A DNA stretch of 64,000 bases. It comes from Sphagnum magellanicum (taxonomy: Eukaryota > Streptophyta > Sphagnopsida > Sphagnales > Sphagnaceae). A program made the position numbers and the translations under genes. How positions within the stretch are numbered: position 1 is the first letter of the stretch; each line of letters begins with the position of its first letter. Of the stretch, positions 38,501 to 49,083 are shown one piece after another. Location: the NCBI GenBank assembly GCA_021904315.1, contig CM038919.1, positions 2,976,001-3,040,000 on the forward strand, given 5' to 3'. A model generated the notes under the pieces. That model was not told where the DNA came from, did not search any database, and saw only the letters and a list, made by a program, of their open reading frames with translations.

Positions 38501-41500
38501 CAATTGACATTGGACCAGCTTCAACGGGAAGAGACTGATTTAAGGTATAAATCAATTGCTTACCAAGGGATGTTAGGGTTGATTTGCTCAAAATGATTTT
38601 TTTTCCCCCCAAAGTCAACCCAAAATCAGCTCAAAGAAGCATGTTTTCACAAGATTTATTCACCATGTACCCAATAAGTCCATGCATTTGAGCTCATGAT
38701 AATTCTAAGTTTATAGATTAGAAGATGGAGAAAAGGTTCAGTTAAGAATAGTTCAAATCTAACCATGTCTGTTGGGATGCACCCACCTGTGTTTTTTTTT
38801 CTTGCAGAGTGTTTTTGGATCATACGATTGTGGAACTAGTAGAGTTGGAGAGGATTCCGCTTTTTGAAATGATGGTCAAAGTGCTCACATGGAGTTTTCT
38901 ATGCATAAAGTACCCATGTGGACTAAATGCAGCAAAATATAGCCAAGAAGCGGTGCAACGAATTTGTGCAGACAAACAACTGTGGGGATGCTTTAAGCAG
39001 TGTGCTGTTACATGGCTTACTGAGAACTCAAATCCTTCATGGCAAGCTTTGGTTGCATGCAATCGAGGCCGATTATCGCTCTCATCAAGCCTCCAAGATG
39101 CCTTCTTGCACTACATTGAGGAAGAGCTCCGAGAGCCAATTGCAAGGTTGGTTTATATGTTGGAGAAAGCGTCTGCACTTGCATCTTATTTCACATTGGA
39201 TGAGGAAAGGCAACATTTGTGTCAAAAGGCTCTTGAAAGCTCGGCCTGTATTTTTAAGCTTGAGAATGTGCCGGCTCCGAGGCACCCAGAAGGTTACCAT
39301 ATCAAAGCTCCACTTCGCCTTTCACTTCCGTTTTCATCTATCTTTGCCCAGCACATTGATGATGGTTTTCAGGAACTTTACTCTATGGAGATCTCAAATG
39401 GTCTGAAAGCTGTGGAGATGATGGCAGCAGTATCAGACACAAGAGTGGGTACGGGAATCAGAACATCCCAGCCCAGTGAAGAGATCTTCTGTATGCAGCA
39501 TTTGGACAAAAAGAAAAAGATTGTGGAAGAAGAAGATCATATGACTGCAAGAGGGAGCAGGATTGCCAACATCCAAACCAGGATTCGCACTGACATATCT
39601 AGTGCACTTCGGGCTTCATTGGGCTCGATTGTTGATTACATTGAGTCAAATATTGAAGAGTATATTGTGGATTTCTCAAAGATTTATGCAGTGTACAAAT
39701 CTGATGAGCGAAAGGAGAGTGAAGCAAGGCCATTTGAGTGGGTGTTGAGGGGGAATTTGTGTGTGACAACCTTGTCAGCCGCTGACTTGCACTTGCTCCT
39801 ATGGGAAGAGGGTGAGAAGATATCAGCACAGGCTCTGTTAGCTGAATCATGTTTATCGGAATTTGATCTCAAAGCAGAATTGCAATGTTTGAAAGACAGA
39901 AAGTTCCCGATAATGACAACAGCCGAGTTTGATGCACATCTGGTATCATGTTGTTGTTTGACAATTCTGCCAACAAGAGAAACCGTCAGTGACAACCTCA
40001 GGTTTGGTGCATGGTTTCGAGACTTGAATCTCCTCATCAAACTTGCATCACCTCTCGGACGTTCTACACATTGGACAACTTTAGTTATGCTTGAAGTTCT
40101 TCGAGATATGGCATGTTTGGTCATGCCTCCAGTTTCTTGGAGCAATGTGATTCTTGTGGACCTTGCACAGTGGTTCCAGAATCGCAGGTATGTGGTGGGC
40201 ACATACTACTTCAGCCCGGGAGAACTCCTTGAGGCAGTTTTGGGCTTCATCCCAGAGGTGAACACATTGGCAGAAGAAGAAGAAGAAGAAGGGGTCACTA
40301 GTAGTCGAGAATGTTGGTTTCGGTTTCTGGCATTGTTTTTGGAGAAGATCCTGGACTCTGATGACTTGACTGCCAAAGACATAAATACAATTTCCACTTT
40401 TCTGTTCCAGCTCAGCAATCCGACATGTGCGATGAAAGGTGTGATGTTAAAGCTCCTTCACATGACCCAATTACATATGTCACAACAACCCATCCGTAAT
40501 GCTCATTGTCCACCATGTATGCATGTCTTTTTTGACCAAAAAGACACAGACTTTTGGATCATCAACAAGACAACATCATTTGAGAGTGAAGACCATAAAA
40601 TCTTTGTGCTTCTTTGTGACTCGGTATCCAATATGATTCAACCTTCAGTCTCAAGAATAGTTCGACAAGGCTCTTACACGGCAGAATGGGCATATAAGGA
40701 CTTCGAGCGGTACTTGCTTCTAGCTATAGAGGAGCTCAAGAGTGCTGATTGTCCTTTGTCACTTCGCACTGTTGGCTCATTAGCACTTCTCCGGAGTACA
40801 TTGCATGTGATTGCAGATGAGCTGATCACTGTCCATAAAGAAGCTGTGCATTCTTCACGCCAAATTCAGGTACCTCAAGTTGTTGTCACTTTGGCCAAGG
40901 GACTTCACAGCAGCTCACCAAAAGTTGCGGCTCTCAAGCAGTACTTGTTTAAAGTGCTGCATACATGTCATGGTCTTACTGTGCAAGAAATCAACATTTT
41001 AGTCAACAATTGCAAAGGCAAAGGCAATAGAGGTGGACTGGATTGGTACACATCAATCCTGGACTGGGATCTCATGCAATTAGGGGCTGACAATCCCCTT
41101 GGCTTTGACCCTTTTTGGTCCTCATCTCAAGAATTTCAGAAGGCAGGAGAAAGGATTTGGTCCCTAGCAAGAAGTGCCCAGAAGGAAAGCAAGGCAGCAA
41201 GAAGATCAATTGAAAATGCTACAGAGGGTGAGCAGAATGCTTTTACAGCTACAGTTGCATCTAGAATCTTCCTTGTTCAAGCTGCTCGTAAGCTCACCTC
41301 ACGAGAACAAGACATAGCCATGTCACTCAACAATATGAATCTGCTGCGCATGTGGCATCCAAAATGGAGAAAGGCGATCTTGTGTTTTGCTGATCTGAGA
41401 TCAAGCTCCAGCACAACAAATACCATCACACAGCAGCAGATGGGTCTTCGCCCAAGCATGCCACCACAGGAGTTGTGGTTTAAATCACTCTCTGCTCATG

Positions 41501-44500
41501 TTCTTTTGGTCGTGACATCTTTACCAAACACCTCTCCATTACAGGTATTTCGAGAGAGTCTTTCTCCATTACTACTGATAGACCATCCAGTGGCAAAGAT
41601 TGTGTTTTTTATAAAAACCATGTATGGTATTGTGATCATGGGTTGTTCCCATCTACTGACGGTTAGCTTGTCAATTTTCTCCAATGAATTACTTGGCAAT
41701 CCAGCAATCTGGAAGTGACTTTTTTAGGTCTACAGAATAAACCAGTGTTGGTTTGGTATCGACTTTTGAACATACCAGCTGGTCCTGGTATTGGGTACTT
41801 TTTAAGATTTTCATAACCAGTCTCAGGTCATGCCAATCTGGTCAGTTCTTTGACACCAGGACCAATATCGGTCTTTATACCAGGGTTCTAGCATGGTACC
41901 TGCCCAACTCTGGTGGAAACCTGAAGAAGGGTCATTTATCATATTGAAAACATAACAATGTCATTTCATGATCTTCTACCTCATTTCAGTTTCTCCCATA
42001 TACTGAGATTACAGTATGTGTCTGTGGTGTTGCAGGGTTATCTCTCCCATGATCCTGTGCACTTGAACAGTGCATTCGTTTTGGCTGCCCCTGACAGCTC
42101 TTTAGCTGCGTTTCGCACAATTGTTGAAGGAGGTCGAAAGCTTCTTGAGTACCAATGCCCATGCGGTTTCAAGTACTTTATTGGAGAATGTGGGAAACCA
42201 ATGCAATCAGGGACATGCCCTAATTGTCATCACATGATCGGTGGCCAAAATCATACTGCTGCTGATGGAAATGTGATTACACCCAACACACAAATTCAAA
42301 GTGGTAAGTATATATGCAAGTTATGGTCCAAAGATTGAAGGTGGTTATCACATTGCTACATGCAAAATCTTTGATTTCATGTTAAAATTGCATTTTCCCA
42401 AAAACTGTGTAGTTCCAGTTGTGTTGCAGACAATTGCTGACTTTGTATGTACAGTTTAGGGTTTCTTGTTAATAATTGATCTCATTGCCCCCCCCAAACC
42501 TCAATCTGCTGGAATTTTTATGTTGTAATTCTTTTCATATGTTGCCACAGGTTATATCATTGACAATGTTGCTCGTTCGGACACCTTCTACACAGTCCGC
42601 CACCTTGACCATAAATCCTTTCGAGCACTTCGTGTTGTGATGCATTATTGTCTATTGGTTGGACTATATCTTGGGAACAGTAGTGGGGAGAGTCTAGCAA
42701 GGTCAATGGGTCTCTCTGCCAACAAGTCAGAAGTTATTGAGGAGCTCAAGAAGATCATCCAGGAAGACTTGGAGAAATTGGACCACCTTCTTTCATCAAA
42801 TCGTGAGGTGACAGTCAAGTACATGCATTCATTGATTTCCTCATTGCGGTTGATGAAAAATTCCAATATATTGACAACCACATTGGCACGCGACCATTGG
42901 GAGGTGGAATTTCTCCGACTTTTTGATATGGTTAATTTCGAAAGTGCCCATCTTGCAGCAGCCATATATCTACAGGAGCAACAGGCAACTGATCGCTTTG
43001 CGGAGGTGCTTGAGGAGCGGGGGCAGCCATTATTTCCAGCAGCAATTGAGGCACTTTTGAGAATAACCATCCAACCATCCCTTGAAAATTTCAAAGTGGT
43101 TTATATGCAGGACTCGCAAAAAGTTCAAGCACAACCCTTGATACGTGTCTTTTTCAATCATGAAAAGACTCTAGGCGATTTACAGTGTCTCATGGTGTTG
43201 TTGCGTTTCTCCAATGCTGTTCATGAAAAACTCTCTTTCAGAATCACACGGCCTGATGCCACATCAAAAACAATGAGAAACTTTCTGGGAGATAACAGGT
43301 ACAACTTTTCACCAAATTGTGATTACTGTAAACCCTAAACCCTATTGCTGCAACTGAAACAAATCTTGTTACATGAAATAAAGCAAACACTGTGATGGCC
43401 AGTTTCATTCAAGTTCTCTGTTATCCTTGGTTGTTAAGTTCTGAGAATTTGCCTGGCAAGCTAAGTAAATGGGTATGTATGTGTCCATGCAGGGAGCTAG
43501 AGAGACTATTTCACAACTTTGCAGAGGCATGGAACAGCATTTGTGGGAAAGTTAAAGGATATGGGTGCCGGGAATTTCAAATCCCAGTCATGGATATTGA
43601 AACTTCCCTTGCACTCTGCCTTGTGGAGCCTCGTGACCAAGGCATCTACATCACTGCCATTCTTGACTACCTTGCCAACCTTCAAAATTCTTTCATCGAA
43701 GATGTGCTTGCATTGGGGACAGGGGCAAACCCAGAAACTCCAGACTCTGAATCAACCACCAGAGAATTTGCTCGTCCACCGACTGTTCATCTCCAGAGCT
43801 GCAAGGTTGGTGAAGGTCCTTTTTTTCCTTTTTCTTTTAAAGATTATATATATAATAAATATTTTTAAAATTATTTTATTTTATTTTATTTTATTTTATT
43901 GCTTTTTCTTATTCAAAGTTTTGGAAATGTATAGACCGGTGTTGGGTGGTTATCAGAAACAATAAACGGACCCCCGGTGGCTATCAGAGCAGTTCTTGGG
44001 GTTGATGACCATGGTTCTCCAGAAGAAAATCAAAGAACCAGTTCTCATTCATAGATGAGGTTCTCAAAAAAATTGGAAAAAATCAAATAACTGCCCAGTT
44101 TATTACCAGTTGTTTCATGAAAACTGCTGGTTCTTTGAGGTTTTTGAAATAACTGGAACTGGCAGTTCTCTAATTCTGAAATGTTAAAAACGGGAACTGA
44201 TGGTTATTAACAAAATCAACTACCGGCACAACACAGGTATAAGCACATCACATTTGTCTGTCTGTAGTCCTACTCATAAACAGTGATTGATGGGTTCATC
44301 TCTTGCTTGCAGGTTGGAGAGGTGATACACTATGATCGGAAATGGGTGGAAGATATGGTGTGCAACGTAGCTATGGCAGATCTCCGTTACTCTCATGGCC
44401 TTGAAGCCCACTATGACACTGTCACAATTAACCAACAATTTTCCCTTCATCTCGTGCAAGGAAAAGCTCACCTTGAAGCTGTATGTTTTCACTCTCCAGA

Positions 44501-46759
44501 TGCTCATTTACATTTGAAACATGTTATTGACAAAATCCACCATTGTGGGTGGGAGGCATGATCACCTATTCCTTAGAAAACATGTAGAGTTTTCTTGAGC
44601 AATTCATGTGACATGGAATGGTCAAGCCCTGTGCTGGGTAAGGTGCCAAGTGAGCTTGTTAGGGTGAGCCTGGCAACACACCCAACATAATGGGCACAGG
44701 CGAGACCATTCCATGATGTTAAGGTCTGGAAGGAAGATTCTACATTTTTAGAAAACAAAAATGTTCAACAGAGATTTTGGTCACTATTACAAGCATATGA
44801 CCATCACCAGCAGATTATACCATATAATGGGTTCAAGAAAATGACATAATCTGCCACTCCATACCTTCTTAATGTGTGCAGTTCCCTTATATTTAGACAT
44901 TGATAGAAATGTTGCCTAATTTTGTTAGAATTTTGGTGCTGACAGAATTGGCTGGAATTCCCATACAAGCATGAAGCATTCCACCATCATGCAACGATTC
45001 TCTCTGATGTGACGGCAGCCATTCATCAGGAACCATTAAGACCTGAGACTTTGAAAACCATTCGAGATGAGATTGACATTGGAGGTGCTGGGGTGGGTCA
45101 CTTTCTTGGCATTCTTGATCTTTGTCTTGGGTTTCTTCGTCGAACAGGCGGCAAACCTTCAGAGTCCCTGGGGAGCTATTGCGAACGCTGGCTGGGTAAA
45201 AAGGAGGCAATTTTAATCACCGAAAAATCTGTCTTTGACAAGATTCAGCTTTGTCATATCGTAAGCCTATATGAAGGACTGGAGGACCATGCAAGCACCT
45301 GTGCCAGCAGCATTGTCAGCCCTCGTTACAGGTGATATGATCTTTTTCTTATGATAGTTTTTTCCAAACATAATAAACCTTGGTTGTGTTGCAAAAGGTT
45401 ATTTCAGATTTTCCTCTTGGAATTAGGAAAAAGACCCATGATTCAAACATCTAGATAGAATGCAAAAGTAATCTATATTTTTTTTAAAAAAAATTGCACT
45501 TATAATAGAGTATTCTGTAAAGTAACCCTGTCTTCACCCTGTCTTTGGGCCTCCTTTCACCCCCTGTCCCCTCTTTCAGTGGTATCTGCAAAGTAAAGAT
45601 ATTTTATTAAATCTCAGTATGAAATGCTGAAACTCAGCATTTAATGCACGAGGTCCAAGACTAATCATACAGTTAGCAGAAGTGAAAAGATATGTAGCAG
45701 ACGAGGAGGCACTCAGGAAAAAGGAAAGACAGAATGAAACTCACTTTAGCACAAAAATTGATGGTTTTTTGAGTTTCATCCCTTGTTGAATGCTAATGTA
45801 CTTTTTAGCAGATTTTTTTTGAATCTCACCCTGTGTATGACCAAACTCAGGGTTCCAGTGCTGTGTTTTTCTTACTTTACAGATATAACTCCAATAGATT
45901 CAATCAAATTAGTATTTAAATCAGAAAATTTCTGGAGTCCTTGAGCTTTTCTACAGTTTTGAGTATAAGTGTAGAATTAAATTGCTATTTATCTGGTCTG
46001 GATTCTGCAGTCCTAGCAAGTCTAGAAATTTTGATTTACTTTGTCTGGTGCCATTATTTATTGTTGGATTTATTGTAACAAAATTATTTCTCTTGTTGGT
46101 CTTTGTTTTGGTCCAGGAGTCCTTTGTCACAGAACTTGGTGCGGGAAGTTTGTGAGGCGATCAAATCAGATGATGGATGGACAGACAAGGCTGAAACAGA
46201 TGAAAAGTTGCCTGCATCAATCTTTCAAAATGTGCTACAAAGATTTATGTTCCGCTACCTGGGTGCTGAACATTTGAGGCCTAATGTGGCACTTGAACTT
46301 TACCTCACAGATCCAAGGTTGGTACGGTGGCCTAACAACATGGTGGATGAAAGCCTGTTGGATGATGTGTTTCCGAAAAACTTGCTACTTGAACATTCAT
46401 ATGCGACATATATGCTTCTTTCTCAGGTACTTTTGTCTCTCTTTTTTGTGTGCCAAAATTTTTAGGGTTTTTTTCTACTTGCCAGGAAAGCTATTTTAGG
46501 TAATCATGATTAGCAGATGTCTGTTGGTTGCCTAACAATGGCTTGAACCAACCATTGTTAGTCAAATCTTCCAACTTGCTCTTCACTTTGTTAAGACAGA
46601 AAAAAAAAAAAAAAAAAACTGAGTTTAGGGTCTAATCCCGAGGATCTGAAATTTTCAATTGACTCCTGTTTTGGGAAACAGATGTGTGTGGGAGCAGATT
46701 GGAAGAGGGTTGGTCTTGCGGAGGGTTGGCTAGTTGCTGAACATCGCACAACTAATTGA
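23101..46759 (+). CDS. RNF213/mysterin-like giant AAA+ ATPase with RZ-type ubiquitin-ligase zinc finger
   Basis: Inferred coding exons: 23101-23373, 23529-25522, 25690-27068, 27589-28023, 28328-29565, 30122-31369, 31466-32100, 32398-32607, 32917-33025, 33479-33592, 34071-34646, 35631-35779, 36044-36523, 37277-37439, 37835-37945, 38180-38544, 38808-41544, 42036-42303, 42551-43298, 43493-43805, 44313-44480, 44946-45331, 46117-46426, 46682-46759. All have GT-AG borders, phases agree throughout, and the sum is 14,487 nt (4,828 aa; human RNF213 is about 5,200). It has Walker A GETGCGKT and GKPGSGKT, Walker B FLDEIN and VLDEVG, the ISNW...AKMNR sensor segment typical of RNF213, and an RZ finger. 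In animals RNF213 is a cytosolic giant ubiquitin ligase with a dynein-like core. The ATG is chosen because a TGA lies in frame just upstream. Least certain are exon 14's acceptor, exon 24 and any extra leader exon. The plant function is unknown. Confidence 0.85.
28080..28292. repeat. Composite inverted-repeat element A, copy 1 (intron 4, partial)
   Basis: The left module (GGCTGAAGATTATGTCATTT onward) is followed by the right module starting CATGGAATGGCCTCACCC. The far end of the right module is missing. It lies wholly inside the intron before exon 5, ending about 35 bases upstream of the acceptor. Confidence 0.7.
30122..34646 (+). other. RNF213-like protein, catalytic AAA+ modules (exons 6-11, residues 1774-2737)
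   Basis: Two ATPase modules follow one another. The first has Walker A GETGCGKT at residues 2137-2144 and Walker B VWAFLDEIN with D2195/E2196. The second has Walker A GKPGSGKT at 2456-2463, Walker B VVVVLDEVG with D2531/E2532, and the sensor/arginine segment GISNWSLDAAKMNR at about 2563-2576. These match the two active AAA units of RNF213 (AAA3 and AAA4), whose ATP binding controls the ligase. All expected residues are present, so ATPase activity is likely. Confidence 0.9.
33718..34010. repeat. Composite inverted-repeat element A, copy 2 (intron 10, most complete)
   Basis: The left module runs from GTGGCAGAAGATTATGTC to AATCTGCCACCCCAGACC (about 33,722-33,886). The right module starts with ATGGAATGGTTTTGCCC and ends with its reverse complement GGGCAAAACCATTCCAT (about 33,890-33,999). 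Each module has its own terminal inverted repeats and neither codes for protein, which is typical of non-autonomous DNA elements. Confidence 0.85.
34850..35252. repeat. Inverted-repeat element C, about 400 bp (intron 11)
   Basis: It starts AATAGAGTTATCCTTAAAGT and ends CTTTACAGATATGACTCTAA. The reverse complement of the end (TTAGAGTCATATCTGTAAAG) resembles the start, so the termini are imperfect inverted repeats. The interior is non-coding. Confidence 0.8.
36735..37071. repeat. Inverted-repeat element B, long form (intron 13)
   Basis: The element starts ACCAGTGTTGGGTGGGTATT and ends CACCCTGTTAACACTGGT, giving imperfect terminal inverted repeats. The interior is non-coding, with repeated AGAACCA and GGTTCT motifs. 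It fills much of the intron between exons 13 and 14. Confidence 0.75.
37551..37724. repeat. Inverted-repeat element B, 174-bp form (intron 14)
   Basis: It starts ACCAATGTTGGTCTGGTATT and ends CCAACACTGGT. Its first half closely matches the copy at 41,741, with a shared CGACTTTTGAACATACCAGC-like stretch. Confidence 0.8.
38808..41544 (+). other. RNF213-like protein, E3-shell helical region (exon 17, residues 3160-4072)
   Basis: This 2.7-kb exon is the longest in the gene. It aligns by position with the region after the AAA ring of RNF213, where the animal protein carries its RING finger. Reading the whole exon I find no RING pattern (C-x2-C ... C-x-H ... C-x2-C ... C-x2-C). The only paired cysteines are CPPC near residue 3725 and a CCC run near 3543. 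The segment LPFSSIFAQHIDDGF recalls the RNF213 MPFSWLLKDLLDSFW segment that precedes the RING. Confidence 0.65.
41741..41914. repeat. Inverted-repeat element B, 174-bp form (intron 17)
   Basis: It starts ACCAGTGTTGGTTTGGTATC and ends TGCCCAACTCTGGT. It has the same length as the copy at 37,551. It lies in the intron just after exon 17. Confidence 0.8.
42036..42303 (+). other. RNF213-like protein, RZ-type zinc finger (exon 18)
   Basis: The exon encodes YQCPCGFKYFIGECGKPM followed by CPNCHHMIGGQNH, the RZ finger found in RNF213 and ZNFX1. Cysteines sit at residues 4113, 4115, 4124, 4133 and 4136, with His 4145. Spacing agrees with the animal finger as I recall it (C-x3-H-x15-C-x2-C, plus a central Cys). 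The histidine in the usual CPNGH start is replaced by Phe 4117, while an extra Cys 4115 could supply the ligand. In RNF213 this finger is needed for non-canonical ubiquitin transfer, including to bacterial lipopolysaccharide. Confidence 0.88.
43935..44238. repeat. Inverted-repeat element B, long form (intron 20)
   Basis: It starts ACCGGTGTTGGGTGGTTATC and ends GGCACAACACAGGT, with an interior rich in AGAACCA and GGTTCT like the copy in intron 13. Shorter pieces of the same family begin at about 34,703 (intron 11) and 35,973 (intron 12), and one ends near 48,733 in the 3' flank. Confidence 0.7.
44605..44880. repeat. Composite inverted-repeat element A, copy 3 (intron 21, reverse orientation)
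   Basis: Here the GGAATGG module comes first (about 44,613-44,715, ending ACCATTCCATGA) and the other module follows, ending AATCTGCCACTCCATACC. The order is inverted relative to copies 1 and 2, as expected if the two modules move as one unit. Confidence 0.8.
45503..45896. repeat. Inverted-repeat element C, about 394 bp (intron 22)
   Basis: It is nearly the same as 34,850-35,252 along its whole length, with scattered differences and small indels. It has the same orientation. Shared landmarks include CCCTGTCTTTGGGCCTCCTT and ATGAAATGCTG. Confidence 0.85.
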
Positions 46760-49083
46760 TTTTTATCCAAGTGAGAAGAACACGCATTTTGCAGTTATCA
46801 TTGTACAGATGATATGTTGTTTCTAGGAGTCATAAAATTAGCAAAACATTACTCAAATTTGTTGAAGAGTACTAAAACCCTAAACCCTGAAACTGTTTTG
46901 TACTCGTTTGGTTGTTTGCTTAGTTTGTGTGACTCATGTCCATATTACTCCTTCTTTCACCTATGTAAACCTAGTCTATATATATGCCACAAACATTGTT
47001 GAAATTTTGGTACCAAACTGTAAAATGGCCTATAGTTATGACCTTGGAAAGAAACAGAGACATTGAAATGGTGCCACAAAAAAATGGCCCCAAACAAAGT
47101 GTGTCAAATTGAAGCATTGGGTTTTGGGACCAACTGCTTCTATTTTTTCTGCACATCTCAAGTAGTCTTTTTTTTGTTTTCTTGAATTGTAATATTGCAG
47201 TGCTTTCGGTTGAGAGCATTATTGTGAACTAAAGGTTTCAGTTTTGTCTTGGGAATATCCTCATATCATCAACTATGGTATCAAGTGTTTTGATCTAATC
47301 CATCTTGTCCTCATGTTCCTTTTTCTTACTAAAGATTTGTTCCTCTCTTGAGGGTTTGGTGACATGACTAAAATTCAATTGACACATTAAAGACTGAATA
47401 TTATTACTTATTTTCACATGGAAGTCTTACATACATGGAAGTCTTATATGGGTATTATTCCTTGCTGAAAAGCTCGCACACCCCACTAATGATAAAATTG
47501 ATAGAACTTGGAGATAAAAGAAACACTTGATAAATGAAGTCTACAAATGTCTAAACCAATATATCCTATTCAAGTTCTCCACAAACATGATGTGACTCAA
47601 AACACAACCATCCGTGATCATACTAACTGTTCATCAACTAATATCTTGCCAAATTCAATAAAAACCAATGGCCAGAATCATCACATGGAAAACAAAAGGG
47701 AAGGCCAAAAGAAAGGTCAAAAGATGCACAACTTGCAAGAACTAAAGAAGGGGGAGAGCTAGTCCCTCTTGTGGTAGGAAGCCCATAGCCTCTCTAATGT
47801 CATCTGCATGCAAATCGTGAAATCTAATAATAATAAGAGGTCTAGAACAAGCATCTCCTGCCAATGCAATCTTCCTCTCTATAGCAGAGGCAAAAGCATG
47901 TTGAAGAGCAATATTAACACACTGCCTGAAAAATTCAATGCAAAAAGACAAAGATAAATAACCTCTTAATCATCTATCGTGGAAAAGACGAGCACAATCA
48001 CATGTAAATTCTTGATTTAGCATGTTCATGTGCACATAAACAACCTCTAAATTCTAAAATCCAATCTCAAAGACTATCACTAATATAATACCAAATGATG
48101 GGTAGCCACTATTATTTTAGCCTCGTAATGTATTTTAGCCAGTATTTACTTCTGATTGTCCCTTGGTATTGTCTGCGCTTTTCCAAAGAACAATTGACCA
48201 AAGGTATCATGAGTATAAGGGGAAGGCTCCCATGGCAGGGCATTATGCCTTAGGAACCAAGCGTAGAGCCTGAGCTCCAAGGTATAATGCCTCCATTACA
48301 GAGCCTTCCTTGGTGTAAGAACTGAGTGCCAACTTCATAGAGTTGGGATCAATTGGAATCAAGGAACTGCATTGAAAATGTGAGTTTGATAAGAATGACC
48401 AGCCATGCAAAATGCAAGGGTTTCTATATCAAGGTTGGGTGATGGTGACAAAACTGTTTTGCTCACAAAATCACAAAAGATTTGAAAATGTTTCTGTCAG
48501 TAATTAATCGTAGGATCAAAACACATCGGGAAGAGATCAGTTTGACATATTTTTACAACTAGCACAAAATCACAAATGAAAACATCCCTTTCTTAAGCAA
48601 ATTTGATCAAGACATTGACTGTTTCCAAAAACAACAGCAAACAAGAATGAAACCAATTCTCACATTTTGTGATAAAGAATTGAAACTGTTGATTCTCACC
48701 AAAAAAAAAGTTAGAACCACCCAACACTGGTACTAAACCATCCACAAAACATGTGTCTACCCTAAGCATGTTTAGTTAGTTGGTGGCATGTTTTGTTAAT
48801 TGATCAAACCACATCACTCTCAATAGCACTTCCCTGCAAGACAGCTTAACCCCTAAACACCACATAAGCCTAGACATGGGGTCTCCAAGTCCTTAGCTAA
48901 ATATAAGCATTTACAAGGCCTCAGGCAAGAAGGTGAAGATACACCAATGTAGGTGATGGTTCACTTTGGCCTTCTATACATAAGTAGATCAGGGGGGCAG
49001 TAGCAGTGGGAGGGTTTTTGCTCAGTAGGAGTTCAAGCTTTTGCTTCATTTATGTGTGAGTAAAAACCCTTGATTATGTACAC
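46760..49083. other. 3' flank of the RNF213-like gene, no firm gene
   Basis: The stretch probably holds the 3' UTR at its start, but no clear polyadenylation signal was fixed. A 69-codon minus-strand open frame at 47,742-47,951 has protein-like composition (FRQCVNIALQHAFASAIERK, RPLIIIRFHDLHADDIREA) but I do not recognise it. Near 48,640-48,733 lies a piece of element B. Otherwise nothing is seen. Confidence 0.45.

Larger units (their letters stand above)
42551..46759 (+). other. RNF213-like protein, C-terminal E3 region (exons 19-24, residues 4162-4828)
   Basis: The segment FRALRVVMHYCLLVGLYLG shortly after the RZ finger resembles the FxRLLTHxAxLLG segment that follows the RZ finger in animal RNF213. 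The remaining helical sequence (ERLFHNFAEAWN, DIETSLALCLVEPRDQG, SPLSQNLVREVCEAI) fits the C-terminal domain. The last exon, 46,682-46,759, was inferred: it starts at an AG after a pyrimidine-rich stretch, joins in phase after YMLLSQ, and ends at a TGA after 25 codons. That last exon is plausible rather than proven. Confidence 0.7.

Noticed and set aside
45533-45560. Idea that the shared intron 11 / intron 22 sequence is a duplicated exon
   Set aside because: Both copies are non-coding in all frames on the plus strand, have inverted-repeat ends, and the same ends recur at 17,843 and 63,527, so it is a mobile element.
46872-46890. CCCTAAACCCT motifs (also near 19,845 and 43,327) as telomere relics
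   Set aside because: Only one to two units occur at each place. AAACCCTAAACCCTAA is frequent in plant DNA by chance and in promoters; no array is present.
47742-47951. Minus-strand 69-codon open frame with protein-like composition
   Set aside because: I do not recognise it, no splice-linked neighbour was found, and its length is within chance for this composition. It is noted under the 3' flank only.
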